DNA from: Chara braunii
Lineage: Eukaryota > Streptophyta > Charophyceae > Charales > Characeae
DNA length: 57,037 nt
Assembly (NCBI GenBank): GCA_003427395.1
Contig: BFEA01000535.1
Span: 507,113 to 564,149, forward strand
Direction of reading: 5' to 3'
The translations under genes and the position numbers were made by a program. Position 1 is the stretch's first letter. Each line of letters opens with the position of its first letter. Of this stretch, positions 1 through 12,306 are shown in pieces. The notes below the pieces were generated by a model that saw only the letters and a program-made list of their open reading frames with translations, ran no database searches and had not been told where the DNA came from.

Positions 1-477
1 ACAAAACGACACGCCAGAAGGAGAAAAAAAAAACTAAAAGTAAAGAAGATAAATACAAAATTACAAAAAGAACACAAAATCAAAAAGAAAAAAAAGGGGC
101 CGGGGCACGAAACGACACTTTCTTGCTATCCGACAGCGGACGCGTTCAGATATGAATGCGCATCGACACCCGCCATGTACCCGGTCCGGTGGGCGCTCTC
201 TCTCGTTTAGTGGAGCGCTGTGAACAATTCGGTACGCGCGCCACTTTGCACAACGCCCCTCCCTCGATCGCCTTCATCCACCGGACCGAATCAAAACTTC
301 GGGCCGATTCCGGCGCGCAGCGGAACACGACCTCCCCCCCGCGGGCCCACCGCGCTTAAGGGGTAGGATTGGGATTGGTGGTTTTGTAGTTCTGTTTCTG
401 TCAGAGGGCCATGCCCATTCTGAGGGATCGAACTAGAGGTCTTGAATTGCTGTCCCTATTTGAAATAAATGTTTTGG
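1..477. other. LINE 3' flank, no gene seen
   Basis: The first 100 bases are A-rich. They are followed by a GC-rich stretch (about 100-360) and then sequence adjoining the 3' end of the minus-strand LINE. On the minus strand a few codons downstream of the last LINE stop can still be read in another frame to about position 400, so the LINE 3' end probably lies here. No poly(A) tail, target-site duplication or independent gene could be identified. Confidence 0.4.
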
Positions 478-1719
478 CTAGAGTCCTAATGTTCTTATTT
501 TACGAAGCGTGAACGCATTCAGAACTTCTCTTTCGGGATTGATATTTTGGATGTACGGTTCGTCTGGCTTAGTCTTCACTATCGGGAAGGATGTGAATAC
601 GTCTCTTGGATTTGAGCCAGATATTCGATGGGCGAATTGGTAGGCCCTCTCAGGGGAGGTGTCCTGGATTGGGATTCCCCACTCACCCGCTTTCCACGTG
701 AATTCCTCCTTTAGCCGCTCAACCCAGCCCCCCGGGATACTCTGTATAATCTTTTGCAGATTTTCATCCCTGTGGTGGCAGTCTTTCAGACGGGCTTTGA
801 GCTCATTTTCGTCCAGCCAGTTCTTCCTTTCGTCGTTCCATATGTCCCCTACTCGCCAGATCCCGTGTGTGATCCAAGATAGCCATCTGTTGCCTCTGTG
901 GGAGAGAGTCCACGGGTGGTCTCCCTCGTCCCTGATCCAAAGGTTGCCAAAGAGAGGTTGCCTGAGCACTTCTTCTTTGGACCTGGGTTTGTTTCGTTTC
1001 TCGGGCATGATCTCTCTCCAGATGCGTAGAAGGGCTGTCCAATAGGGGGGAGGTGCTTGGTTAGGAGTTGGGGGGTTGCGAGTATTGAGTCTTCTCCTCC
1101 CTGATCTTGGATTCACGTCTTTATTCATGATCCAGAACAATTCGGACATGTTAGTGGGGGACTCCGTTGGAGCCAGGTTCCTGATGATGTCTAGTGCTAG
1201 TTTGTTCCACGACAGTGCTTGTTTAGTTAGAAGCTTAATGACCCACTTAATTTGCAGGGCTTTCATTTCTTGTTTGGGGTCAATAATGCCTAATCCCCCT
1301 TCTGTTGGTTTTCTTGTAATATAGTGCCAAGCTATCTTTGGAATGTAGTTTTCTTTGTTGGGGTTCCCTAACCATAAGTATGCTCTGGCTTTCTTGTTCA
1401 GATCTTTGATGGTCTGGTCTGATATAGTCCAGATTGAAGCTATGTACCACATCATTGAGAAGATGGAAGTGTTAATGGTAAGTGCCCTACCCAGTAGTGA
1501 CGTAAATGATTGACTCCACTTCCCCATTTTGTTGATTTGACCGGNTAGGAGATTCTGTGCCATNTGNGGGGCGGGGCCGTCCTTTGTCACTTGGATCCCC
1601 AGGTATCTTGTTGGTATCTCCGGTCTCTCCCAGGACATCTGGTTCTCCGGTCCTTGAAGTAGTGGGACGGGTTCGTCAGACAACCACCATCCTATCGTCT
1701 TTACCCAATTTATCTTCAT
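478..1719 (-). pseudogene. LINE ORF2, RT thumb and C-terminal region
   Basis: It continues the RT from the preceding frame: KINWVKTIGWW, then RYLGIQVTKDG, the usual post-palm segment of plant-type L1 elements. GRALTINTSIFSMMWYIASIW and a Trp-rich region with KEEVLRQPLFGNLW follow. The plus-strand LINE has clear counterparts (RYLGI, GRALVINASIFSMLWYV, KNEVLRQPLFCNPW), which confirms the family. Three Ns fall in residues corresponding to 1545-1567. The stop at 478 precedes the position of the zinc-binding C-terminal domain, so the protein would lack it. Confidence 0.78.
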
Positions 1720-2623
1720 TTCTGATGCCGAATGCTTCCATTGCTCTGACTAAGGCTGCCATTGACGAGTTGGAGGCTCGTATAAACACCGTTAAATCAT
1801 CTGCGAACATGATTACTGTAGGAAATACGACGTGGTGTACGGAGCCTACATTCATTTCAGGCAATCTTTGGATAGATGGGTCTTTACGGAGAAAAGAAGC
1901 TATGGCTTCCATAACGAATAGGAAAATAGGCGGTGCTAACGGATCACCCTGTCTGACTGATCTAGAGATAGGGTAGCCTTCGGACAGCAAACCATTGATT
2001 TGAACACAGCCTGAGGCGTTGTTGTATAGGATTCGGACCCATTTTCTTAAGTTGGGACCTACCCCCATTTTTTCCATACTCGCTTCGAGGAAGTCCCAAT
2101 TTACCTGATCGTAGGCCTTTACAAAATCGAAGAAAATAATCGCTGTGCTCATCTTTTTCTCCATCACTTTCTTGGATGCCTCGTTGAGGGTCATTACATT
2201 GTCAAGGATGTACCTGCCTGGTATGAAACCCGACTGGTCTATGTGGAAGCATTTGTCTGTTACGTCCAATATGCGGAAGGCTAGGACCTTGGCAATAATT
2301 TTATAGGGAAGTGTGAGTAGGGATATTGGTCTGTAATTCTTGATGTCTTCCCGGTCACCCTTCTTGTAAAGAAGTGTAACCACATTGGTACTGAGGAATT
2401 CGCCCATACCCTCTTTCTCCCAACTGTCGTTGTAGAAATCCATAAGGTTCGAACCCGTTAGGGGCCAAAATTTCTCCCAAAATTCCTTTGTTAGTCCGTC
2501 GATGCCTGGGGTCTTATTGTTGTTCATGTTTTGGACCGCGAACTGTAGCTCTTCTATGGATAACGGTCGATCCAATTTGCTAGCTTGATCTTCAGATATT
2601 GTCCTTTCTAAGTATTGTAACAT
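1676..2623 (-). pseudogene. LINE ORF2, reverse transcriptase domain
   Basis: This is the RNA-dependent DNA polymerase of a LINE. Motifs in order: NNNKTPGIDGLTKEFW (RT motif 0/1 region), KNYRPISLL, SGFIPGRYILDNV, FFDFVKAYDQVNW (motif A with catalytic Asp), SVRQGDPLAPPIF (motif B) and MFADDLTVFI (motif C, at about 1785-1815). All three catalytic Asp positions are kept. The frame is lost shortly after motif C, near 1715, where the thumb continues in the overlapping frame of the next entry. A break at 2623-2639 separates it from the endonuclease. The catalytic core alone is uninterrupted, but the ORF is not. Confidence 0.88.
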
Positions 2624-2638
2624 TTTTGACCTTGCCGC

Positions 2639-3850
2639 TCAGGTATTGGAGGGGGTGACTGTTGGTGTTTTAGATCGATACAGTTCGTTATAAAAGTTCT
2701 TTGCGATCTCTAGCATCCCTTCACTATCCGTGCGAGTTGCCTGTTGGCCTGTCAGCTCTTTAAGACCCTCTATTGAGTTGGATCTGTTGTTTGCCTTTAT
2801 TCTGGAAAAGAAGTGTTTGGACATCTGTTCATTGAATTCCAGGTTGGTCATTCTGGTTCTAATCTGGAGTCCTCTCAGTTCCCACTGACGCCATACTGCC
2901 AGTTCTTCTCTTGTCAAAACTAGTACTTCTGTGTACATTGGAGAGGATGGGTTGGTGGCCAAGTTTTTTTCCGCTACTCTGAGGGCCGTTTCCAGCATCA
3001 ATTTCCGCTGTTTCCTGTCGTTGGCCATTTTCCTTGATATTATAGCTGCTGTTTCAGCTAGCTTGAGGTAGCTTTTTTGGAACCAGTCCCACCTGTCCTG
3101 ACCTGTGACAAAGCTTCCTCTGAGATTGTGCCAGCTCGTCGACATCCCTTCTTGAAATTCTTGACTAAGTAGGAGCGAGTTATTCAGTTTGTGGAAACTG
3201 CGTCCCTTTTGGATATATTGGTCGAAACTGATGATCAGCTCAATAGGTTTATGGTCCAGGCCTGGGTACGGCGCCAACGCCAATATTTCCGCTTCCTTGA
3301 CTGTCCCCATGAGGTGGTCGGAGATGAGGAAGTAGTCTATGCGAGAGAATGTTGTGTGGTGGGCGTGATTTTTCTTAACAAGGAAGAAGGCTTTGGTGGT
3401 AGGGTGCAAGGTGCGAAAGGGGTCTACCAGGTTGTGGTCTAAGATGAGTTTTTGGCCTGGAGCTGCTTCTTGAGAGGATTGTGGTGAGGTTGCTCTGGAT
3501 ATACGATCGTTGACCGGGTCCAAAGTGGCATTCCAGTCTCCCCCAATTAGGCATGCTTGTAAGGGCGGAATTAGGTGACCTATGGAGTCAATGAAAGTAG
3601 ATCTGTCGTTGCGTTCGTTGGGAGCGTAGACACTGATCACTCTGAATTCTTCTTCTTTCCATCTTAGGTCCATAAAGCACCACCTGCCCTCGATCTCATC
3701 AGCTCCTGCGCACCATAGAACTTGGAGTTCTTTGGGATTAGTATTGCAGTTCCTTTCCTACTAGAATTATTGTCTGAGGACCAAACTGCATCCTTGATCC
3801 CAATTTTTTGGTGATCATTGTGGTTCATTAGATGAGTCTCCAGAACTTAA
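2639..3850 (-). pseudogene. LINE ORF2, AP-type endonuclease domain (frameshifted)
   Basis: The domain would nick target DNA to prime reverse transcription. The catalytic-Glu motif region LETHL is at 3829-3843, just after a TAA stop and in a different frame from the rest, so the N-terminus is truncated and a frameshift lies near 3690. From 3673 down the frame is open and shows VYAPNERND, GGDWNATLDP, SRIDYFLIS and LDHKPI, which are the endonuclease/exonuclease/phosphatase-fold signatures expected in L1-type EN. The segment after about residue 150 is the EN-RT linker, with SYLKLAETAAII and a KANNRSNSIEGL stretch typical of LINE ORF2. It ends in a stop at 2639, and the RT resumes in another frame at once. 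Confidence 0.8.
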
Positions 3851-5188
3851 GTTTTGGCACTGCTGTTAATTGGATGATTATTGTTGAACTGGGAACGGAC
3901 GAACGGACTAACGAGCCTGTCTTGGGACGCTTTCGATTAGTGCAACAAAGAGTAAAGGGGGGCGAGTAAGCAAGAAAGTGCGACAACGAGCGAGAGGTAA
4001 CCAAGGTTGAAGCGATACATCTAGCAGCGTGCCCATCCATCGTCTTGATGGAGAGCTGTGTTGTCGCGGCGCGTGGAACCGGTGAAGGTACGTTCCCCCT
4101 TCTCCTGTGGATGACAAACAAAGCGAGAGAGGGGACTGCCCGATCACTTAGAGGTAGGAGCGCTCATTTTGTGACTTGGATCGCTGCAGAAGGAGGCAGA
4201 GAGGAGGAGAGAGGGAAAGAGAAAGTGAGAACCCGAGAAGATGTGAGATCGGGAGAGAAAGTGTCGGGAAAGGAAAAGGGGGATTTGGCATGCGAGAGAG
4301 AGAGAGACGGTCCGTATTCTCATTCGGCTGGATAAGCTCACTTAATTGGGTAATGGCGACGGAGATCAGAGTCCTGACAATTGAACCGACTCGCCATTCC
4401 CAGATCCGTAAGCAAGCGCTATGAACGCAGTCGACGCAATTGTGACCTTCCCTAATTTAGGGTGCCTCCTGTCTGTGGAAAGTGGAGCAGCAAAAAGGGG
4501 GGGAATTTTGGATTTTGAACCGCATCAGATCGCAGTCAACGGGTGGGATAATACTACAGAGGATTAAACCAAGCAGTCAGACTGTGAGTTCTACAACCCT
4601 TTGATCCACTAGGTAATGGAAAGCATTATGAAGGGATTTTGTATGACCTACTATTCATTCTGAGATTTGTTGAGCATACTCGTTCTATTTACTCTTTGGT
4701 AGACACCTTCTAACACTAGGGGACACATGCAGCTCTGGTCGATGAATTGTTTTTTCTTGGCTGAGACTCCTGCAGAGCATAATGGCCTTGCTAACCCTCG
4801 TCTTTTGAGGGGTCATTAAAAATTGTTTTTTGTCACTGTTGGACATGTTGTGCTCTTGATTTGGGAGTGAGATCTCAGCTTTGTACCTGGTGTTCTGCAA
4901 ACCTCCTGAAGCGGGCTGTCAAGCTCACAAATGGGTGTAATGACGCATTCAGAAAGCGGGGCTCCCAAATCATATCTGCTCCAGGGAGAACGAGAATGAG
5001 CATTATTAATACTTCATGAATATATTATTGTTATCGTTGCTTATTTGATTTCAGGGGCGAAGCAAAGAATAACCTCCTGCCATCCCGAGGAGGAGGCCAC
5101 AGATTGGAGGCACACTCCAACTCGGATCAGCAGCCCATGATACTTAATATTTTTTTTCTTCCTTCTTACCTTTTCTTCACTTTATACT
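3851..5188. other. Spacer without recognisable gene
   Basis: It contains a G/A-rich tract at about 4190-4310 (repeated gag/aga runs) and otherwise ordinary unique-looking sequence. Short open frames exist on both strands but none shows a protein family signature or consistent codon pattern. It may be old transposon UTR between the LINE and the gypsy remnant. No LTR ends, primer-binding site or RNA gene were found. Confidence 0.4.
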
Positions 5189-5854
5189 TTAACTTGCTTC
5201 CCGATCCCTTTTCCGTCTTCTGCGAGAGCTCACACGATCACCTCTAAAGTAGGAGTGTGGCAGGTAGAGCAGACGCCGATACCCTGTTGATTGCTGAGGA
5301 CCTCGGAAGCGGGCGCGGCGAGTGACAGGCACTATAGCCCTTGGCTTCAGCGAACAATAGGCGACCCCTCCCCGGGTTTCCTCACAACGGGTCCTAAACG
5401 CCGTTTTGTGCAGATCTTCGGGCTCTACCTCTATTTGATGGTAGCCCGATTTCATATCTATTTTCGAAAAATACTTACAACCTTGCACCCGGTCTAGCAA
5501 ATCGTCTATTAGCGGTAATGGCTCAACGTTCTTGGCAGTGATCGCATTCAGCCCCCTATAGTCAATATACATACGGAATTCGCCTCCTTTCTTCGGCACA
5601 AATAAAATCGCCGCGACATAGGGCGACAAGCTAGGCTTAATCCACCCCTTCTCCAACAACTCATCGAGCTGCTTGCGCAGTCCGTCCAACTCTTTGGGAG
5701 GCATTTTGTACAAGGGGACCTTCGGAGTTCTACAACCGGATTCGGTCTCGATCCGGTGCTTAATCCCTCTTTCCACTACACCTGCAGGGCTCTCTCCCCC
5801 ATCTGCGAACTCTTTCAACAGACTCTTTACTTGGGGCGGTATCACCTCTTCCAT
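5189..5854 (-). pseudogene. Gypsy reverse transcriptase fragment
   Basis: The first 150 residues are the pre-RT and finger region of Ty3/gypsy RT: KVPLYKMPPKELDGLRKQL, LLEKGWIKPSLSPY, ILFVPKKGGEFRMYIDYRGLN, LPLIDDLLDRVQGC and FSKIDMKSGYHQI, which holds the motif A Asp. After KTAFRTR the expected motif B and YxDD motif C do not follow; unrelated sequence is read to the stop, so the domain is truncated or frameshifted there. Without the YxDD box it cannot be active. Upstream it joins the protease remnant through several stops. Confidence 0.8.
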
Positions 5855-6284
5855 TTGCTTTTCTTAAGTTACCAGTTTGACGTAGGCAACAGAGACTTGG
5901 TCAACTACATACTCCTTGACCACGTGCCTAGCGAACACAGGGGTACTCATGCAACCGAGGGCCAAGCTAGACTCCACTCCATACTTGTGGAACCACCTCA
6001 TTTTCTTCTTCCCCTTCGGGACTAGGCAGCCAGCACTCGTGCTCGCCCATCTTCACGTCAGCATACGGGACGTTCCCCTAGTTCGTCACTAAGATCAAGT
6101 CAAAGGGCAGGTTGTCTTCCACTAGAAGGGCCAGGGAGTGCAACACTCTCTCGACTTTCTTCTCCCCCTCCAACCAGAAGTATGCCTTGATCCCTTCGAC
6201 GTACTCCTCTACACGCATTTCACGATTCTCTGCCAGTTTAATCACGACTTGCTTGACGCTCGCTCAACTTTTGCACCCTCATGT

Positions 6285-6360
6285 CGAGATGCAACTTCTT
6301 CAATCCCTTTCGGCTTATATGACTACGGGTCGATGCACTATTGACTAACGCGCCTACTCA
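6285..6360 (-). pseudogene. Retroviral-type aspartic protease remnant with lost catalytic Asp
   Basis: On the minus strand, at about 6351-6331 and downstream, a short frame reads ALVNSASTRSHISRKGLKKL. It aligns by eye with the active-site loop of gypsy proteases, such as VDIGSTRNYIS in the neighbouring element, where the catalytic triplet is normally D-S/T-G. Here the triplet reads N-S-A, so both the catalytic Asp and the flap-supporting Gly are lost. A stop follows within 25 codons. Confidence 0.6.
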
Positions 6361-6644
6361 CGTCCTACTAATCTCTACATCTCCTGTGATTAGCTGGCCT
6401 TTTGAACTTTTCTTCATTTCGGCCGAGGCCTTGCAACGAGTGATCAGTTCATCGCCCACGCCTGCAAGGGAACCACCTAGATAGCTATTTAGGTGGGAAC
6501 CTGCATCAGCCTCTGTCGTTGGGACCTTCAGACATGAGGTTACCTTTTCAGCGCATGCTTCTACCTGTCTATTTACGTCTGAAGTCCTAGTAAGAGCAGC
6601 TGCAACTCCTACCGACCATTCCATTTTTCTTTTCGGATCTTTGG

Positions 6645-6686
6645 ACAAAAGGGAATGATGTGGTTGGGGTCCCCGCACTTAAGACA
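6645..6686 (-). other. CCHC zinc knuckle of the decayed Gag
   Basis: A perfect C-X2-C-X4-H-X4-C motif (CLKCGDPNHIIPFC) is encoded on the minus strand. In Gag this knuckle binds RNA during packaging. It sits 3' of the Arg/Gly-rich segment and 5' of the protease remnant, as expected, and confirms the orientation and identity of the element. Confidence 0.75.
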
Positions 6687-6735
6687 TAGCACCTTCTCCA
6701 TCTCTCTTGCCACAGTGTCTGTGTCATATTTAGGG

Positions 6736-7480
6736 CCTTCCATGGCTCCCCTTCTGCTTTGCAGGGATGCCATGGGTATCCACGACCCCTTCGACTACCA
6801 CCGTTGTTTGCAAGGGCATAGTTGCCACTTCCTCCTCCACAGGAGGCAAAACCACGACTGCCCTGTGGGGATCCTTGACCCCTACAACCCCAATGGGAGC
6901 ACCCTTCGCCCCCATTCCCCTAAAGGGCTTGTCCACGTCCTTCTCTTCCATGACCTCCTTTGCGCCCTCCCCCACGAACCGCAACAGCCACATAGTCAAC
7001 CCCCCGGGCTACTTGGCTGTCCTCTTCTCCTTCTAAGCTGAAATCTATCTGTTGTAAGGGAGTGCCCTTACTCCCCCTCCCTCGAATGTTAGTAAGAAGT
7101 GATCCTTCCATGGCTCCCCTTCTGCTCTGCAGGGAGGCCATGGGTATATCCGCGATCCCTACGGCTATCACTGTCGGTTGCAAGGGCATTGTTGCCCCTT
7201 CCTCCTCCATAGGAGGCAGAACCACGACCGCCCTGTGGGGATCCTTAACCCCTACCGCCCCAATGGGAGCACCCTTTGCCCCCATTCCCCTAAAGGGCTT
7301 GTCCAAGTCCTCCTCTTCCACGACCTCGTCTACCTCTACCGCCTCTTCCACGCCCTCCCCCACGAGCCGCAACAGCCGCATAGTCACCCCCCCGGGCTAC
7401 TTGGTTGTCCTCTTCTCCTTCTAAGCCGAAATCTATCTGTTTGTAAGGGAGTGCCTTTACTCCCCCTCCCTCAAATGTTT
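6736..7480. repeat. 368-bp tandem duplication inside the gag region
   Basis: A segment beginning with the same 20 bases at about 6736 and about 7104 is present twice in direct orientation, including the conserved blocks around gaagaccc-like, ccccattcccc and cgggctacttgg. The period is 368 bp, which is not a multiple of three, so the two copies are read in different frames on the gag strand. The copies differ at scattered positions, so this is an old duplication and not an assembly echo. It encodes the Arg/Gly-rich, Val/Ala-rich Gag tail. Confidence 0.7.
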
Positions 7481-8105
7481 GTAAGAATTTGTCCTTACTC
7501 TCGATGGTACCTGAGATGGTTTTATCCTCCCACCTCGTCCCTTTCTGTAAGTCCTTATAATAGTGGCAGAACTTGGCCTTTTGGAGGAATCCGGCTTGCT
7601 CTACAACGTCCTTACTAAACTTCTCATAGGTCATGCTTTCGTCCTTCGTTTTGGGGTACAACTGGGACCTAAGGGGACTACATAACGCTCTAGCGAAGTT
7701 CTCCAGGATCTGCTTCGCGGTCATGCCATGATCCGGACACTGTAGTAACTCATCCATGGTGGATTTAAGGGCAGGCACACTTCTCCACTTACGCCTCCCT
7801 ATGTTTAGGAGCAAATATTCATCCGTCGAGCCTGGTTCCTATCCTCAAATCTCTCCTTCAAGGCCCTAAATAACCTTTGGATGTCAGTTTGTCGCAAATA
7901 CACCACCATGGTTTCGCAGCCCGCACTTCTCATCAAAGACAAAACGAGATTTGCAGCAATCTCCCCCTAGGCACAAATTTGCCATGAATACCTTGTCAAA
8001 CTGGGGAATCAAATGCACACACAGGTACGTATCCATGACCGCCTCCCATTGCACAAAACTTTCACTTGTTGCCCCTGTGAAGGTCCAACGGAACTTCACC
8101 TTCAT
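7290..8105 (-). pseudogene. Gypsy Gag capsid-like region
   Basis: Two minus-strand frames make up this region. The upstream one (8105-7884) has KFRWTFTGATSESFVQWEAV, the pattern that opens many gypsy Gag capsids (a short beta/turn followed by a Trp-containing helix). The downstream one (7814-7290) has LLQCPDHGMTAKQILENFARAL and YEKFSKDVVEQAGFL, then an extreme Arg/Gly-rich tail that would bind nucleic acid. A frame change separates them near 7850. It is recognised as Gag only by this pattern and by its place before a zinc knuckle and protease. Confidence 0.6.
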
Positions 8106-8272
8106 TTTCTCTCTCTTCTCCCCTTCTTGTCTCCTCCTTTCTTGCCACCATCTCCATCATCTCCCCCATCTCCATCACTAGGGCCTCCTCCTCCACCCTT
8201 CATCTGGGCTGCCACCTCTGTGAGTTTGTTTACAAGGATATCTTCTAACCGATGTGCATGGTGGGCAACCTT

Positions 8273-9094
8273 CTATTCTATTTGGTGGAGGTTTGCCACA
8301 ACACAGTTATTCCATTTACTCTTAAATTCCTCTTGGTGGGCCTCTATCCTTTCTATGGCAATGCGGGTCGCGGTGTTCTCCTGAGCGGAGTGGACTGCTT
8401 GGGTGAGAAGTTCTAATCTGGCTTTGACATCGACTTCTCCTTCTTGTTTCTCCTTCAACTTTTGTCGGATCGCCTCCCCCTCTTCTGTCAACCTTTTTTC
8501 CTCTTCAAATTCCCTCCTCTTATGTGCAAGCATCCTTGTGTTAATGGTGCTCTCACGCTCTTGTTTCAGCAGGGGTCTCTCGCAAGGGTCTGCAGCCTGC
8601 AGCTTGGCTCTGAATGCTTCCAACTTCTCCTCATCGACCAACCTCTCCTTGAGGAAGCCAAACTTCACCAGCCACTGATGTGCCTCATCCTGCTGTACCT
8701 GGCTGCTTTACCCCTCTTATTGTTGTCTTACCTCTCCTCATCTGCTGTCAATTTCTTCTTCCTCGACGATCTTCCTTGCCTCTTCTTCCATCTCCTTCCG
8801 CATCCTTTCCTCTACCTTTTTCTTCTCTTCTTCTAACTGTTTTTCCTCCTCCTCCAACTTCTTTTCCATCTCCTCCTCCTTTCTCAATCTTTCCGCTTTT
8901 TTTCCCTTCTGTTTTGTCAACTTCGCATCAATTTTGGCTTGCTCCTTCAGGGTATACGGCTGCGTGGACCTATCGGATCTAGACACCACACCCAACCCGA
9001 AGGCATGGCGGAATCCCAAAGGGAAGAGCGTGTAGAGAAGGGGCCCCCATATCACACTGAGGACCAAGAAGTTGAACATACGATAGTCATCCAT
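8273..9094 (-). pseudogene. Coiled-coil Gag N-terminal region
   Basis: Two consecutive minus-strand frames (9094-8738 and 8668-8273) encode highly charged Lys/Glu/Arg helices, with runs such as KKLEEEEKQLEEEKKKVEER and RREFEEEKRLTEEGEAIRQK. These are strong heptad-like coiled coils. In the complete gypsy element the Gag also begins with a helical region, so an N-terminal assembly role is likely. The frame is broken near 8700. Low-complexity Glu-rich coding like this could also come from a captured host gene; no enzymatic motif is seen. Confidence 0.5.
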
Positions 9095-10332
<1,238 letters not shown>

Positions 10333-10987
10333 CTGCCTTGTATCGCTCAGCCTTACTGTCGCTCCCTCTCCCTTTCTCTCTCCTGCCTTGGATCGGGCCC
10401 TGGATACACCCGCTCAGATCAGACTCAGACCTTGGCGGCTGCGGCCGCCCTGCTTCCCTATGACTACCCTAGCTATGGTCGACATCGGTGCTCCCTTCTT
10501 CTTCGAGCGCAGTCTTGCCCAAGTCGCTTGGTCACACAAGCTGCAGCGTCGCTTCCGCAACTTCACGAATGAACAACTGATGAGCCGCTGCCCTATAGCA
10601 GCTAAATATAGGACTGGTTGTGGCTTGGCCTGCTTCAGACCGGTACCGGTGAGTGCTGCCTGTCTGATGCAATCATTTTGTCGGTCCGGAAGCTTCCTGG
10701 ACTTTCCTGGGACATGCTGCAATTTTTGTGGACTTGGGGACTGAACTGGAGTTTCCGGATCTTTCTGTCGGGTACCGGACTGACTGTAAGATGACTCAAA
10801 TTTTCCGGACATAGGCCCGACTTAGACCTAGGACACCCTTACTAACCTTTCGGACCTACCCTGCTGGGGCTTGGGGCTTGGAGGCGTCCGGAACTTTGGG
10901 GTCTCGGTGCCGTACCTCCAGGTGTCTGGAGCGCTGTCCTTTCCGTACACCCCATTTACCGGATCCATCTGTTTTTAATGTGTTTTC
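10333..10987. other. Spacer flanking the complete gypsy element
   Basis: No gene recognised. The last 40 bases before the LTR (a catttac..gatccat.tgttt.taat block) resemble two copies of the same block just beyond the other LTR (about 20450-20545). The gypsy element therefore inserted into, or next to, a short tandem repeat. Confidence 0.4.
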
Positions 10988-12306
10988 TGCAAGGAACATG
11001 AATGTGGACGAAGCACAAAGATACCAATTGCAAAATCACATTGAAGTCCGAGTAGTCAAAGCAAGAGCAGATAGCACATCAGAACCAAGATACCATCCAT
11101 TTGAGAACGATACAGCAAAAGTCGTGAGTCAATGTCCAAGCCCAATAGGGCAACACCAACAACATAACCCGAAGTAGCTCTCTCTCTTGAATGGCGCCAG
11201 GCGCCCTATCTACTCTACAGCCTATACCTACAACTACAGCATGGAAGCAACCANNNNNNNNNNNNNNNNNNNNNNNNNNNNNNNNNNNNNNNNNNNNNNN
11301 NNNNNNNNNNNNNNNNNNNNNNNNNNNNNNNNNNNNNNNNNNNNNNNNNNNNNNNNNNNNNNNNNNNNNNNNNNNNNNNNNNNNNNNNNNNNNNNNNNNN
11401 NNNNNNNNNNNNNNNNNNNNNNNNNNNNNNNNNNNNNNNNNNNNNNNNNNNNNNNNNNNNNNNNNNNNNNNNNNNNNNNNNNNNNNNNNNNNNNNNNNNN
11501 NNNNNNNNNNNNNNNNNNNNNNNNNNNNNNNNNNNNNNNNNNNNNNNNNNNNNNNNNNNNNNNNNNNNNNNNNNNNNNNNNNNNNNNNNNNNNNNNNNNN
11601 NNNNNNNNNNNNNNNNNNNNNNNNNNNNNNNNNNNNNNNNNNNNNNNNNNNNNNNNNNNNNNNNNNNNNNNNNNNNNNNNNNNNNNNNNNNNNNNNNNNN
11701 NNNNNNNNNNNNNNNNNNNNNNNNNNNNNNNNNNNNNNNNNNNNNNNNNNNNNNNNNNNNNNNNNNNNNNNNNNNNNNNNNNNNNNNNNNNNNNNNNNNN
11801 NNNNNNNNNNNNNNNNNNNNNNNNNNNNNNNNNNNNNNNNNNNNNNNNNNNNNNNNNNNNNNNNNNNNNNNNNNNNNNNNNNNNNNNNNNNNNNNNNNNN
11901 NNNNNNNNNNNNNNNNNNNNNNNNNNNNNNNNNNNNNNNNNNNNNNNNNNNNNNNNNNNNNNNNNNNNNNNNNNNNNNNNNNNNNNNNNNNNNNNNNNNN
12001 NNNNNNNNNNNNNNNNNNNNNNNNNNNNNNNNNNNNNNNNNNNNNNNNNNNNNNNNNNNNNNNNNNNNNNNNNNNNNNNNNNNNNNNNNNNNNCAACTGC
12101 CTTTGCAGGAGTCTGAGGCTCACGATGCACTCCAACCAACTGGCGTGCGGCAACTGTCTGATACCCACTTTGTGAAATGCTGAATGAAAGGTCTCTCGTG
12201 GATATTCTGGCCCGCCTTCACTTAGGGCGGGCACGAGGCTTGTTGGGGGCCTATGCCCAAAACATATGGATGTCGGCAAGGCCCCGTTGAGGGCTCAATC
12301 CTCACA
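10988..12306 (-). repeat. 3' LTR of the complete gypsy element (with N gap)
   Basis: It matches the 5' LTR at both ends: 10988-11253 corresponds to 19180-19445, and 12094-12306 corresponds to the end of the right copy. The centre (11254-12093) is an 840-base N run. The missing part in the other copy is only about 600 bp, so the gap length is probably an estimate. LTR edges are TG...CA, directly abutted on the right by a pyrimidine tract that is the polypurine tract of the coding strand. Confidence 0.92.
11254..12093. other. Assembly gap (840 N)
   Basis: A run of Ns inside the 3' LTR. Its borders coincide with the borders of the 95-bp duplicated blocks in the other LTR, so the assembler broke both LTRs at the same repeat-graph nodes. 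Open frames spanning it are meaningless. Confidence 0.99.

Larger units (their letters stand above)
400..3850 (-). mobile_element. LINE (L1-like non-LTR retrotransposon), broken copy
   Basis: Reading the minus strand, the order is endonuclease (from about 3850), reverse transcriptase (about 2623-1676) and a long C-terminal region (about 1719-478). This is the ORF2 order of L1-like LINEs. The 5' end is cut inside the endonuclease and no ORF1 precedes it. At least three frame changes (near 3690, 2630 and 1715) break the reading frame, and three ambiguous bases lie at 1545-1567. It belongs to the same family as the plus-strand copy at 23.7-27.7 kb: both carry GGDWNATLDP-like and SRIDYFLIS endonuclease motifs and FADDLTV in the RT. 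The zinc-binding C-terminus seen in the other copy is not recognisable here. Confidence 0.85.
5189..9094 (-). mobile_element. Decayed Ty3/gypsy element: gag, protease, partial RT
   Basis: On the minus strand, from right to left, the pieces are a coiled-coil Gag N-terminus (9094-8273), a capsid-like region (8105-7290), an Arg/Gly-rich tail carried on a duplicated segment (7470-6736), a CCHC zinc knuckle (6686-6645), an aspartic-protease remnant (about 6360-6285) and an RT fragment (5854-5189). This is the gag-PR-RT order of a gypsy element. RNase H, integrase and both LTRs are missing, and every module is in a broken frame. The RT resembles that of the complete element at 12-18 kb, but the Gag is different, so it is a separate family. 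Confidence 0.75.

Noticed and set aside
10983-10987. 5-bp target-site duplication of the complete gypsy element
   Set aside because: Only a 4-base TTTC match is seen on both sides, and the flanks are T-rich repeats, so it is noted only as possible.
11187-12279. 300-350 codon frames over the N gap
   Set aside because: Nearly all residues are undefined, so these are not genes.
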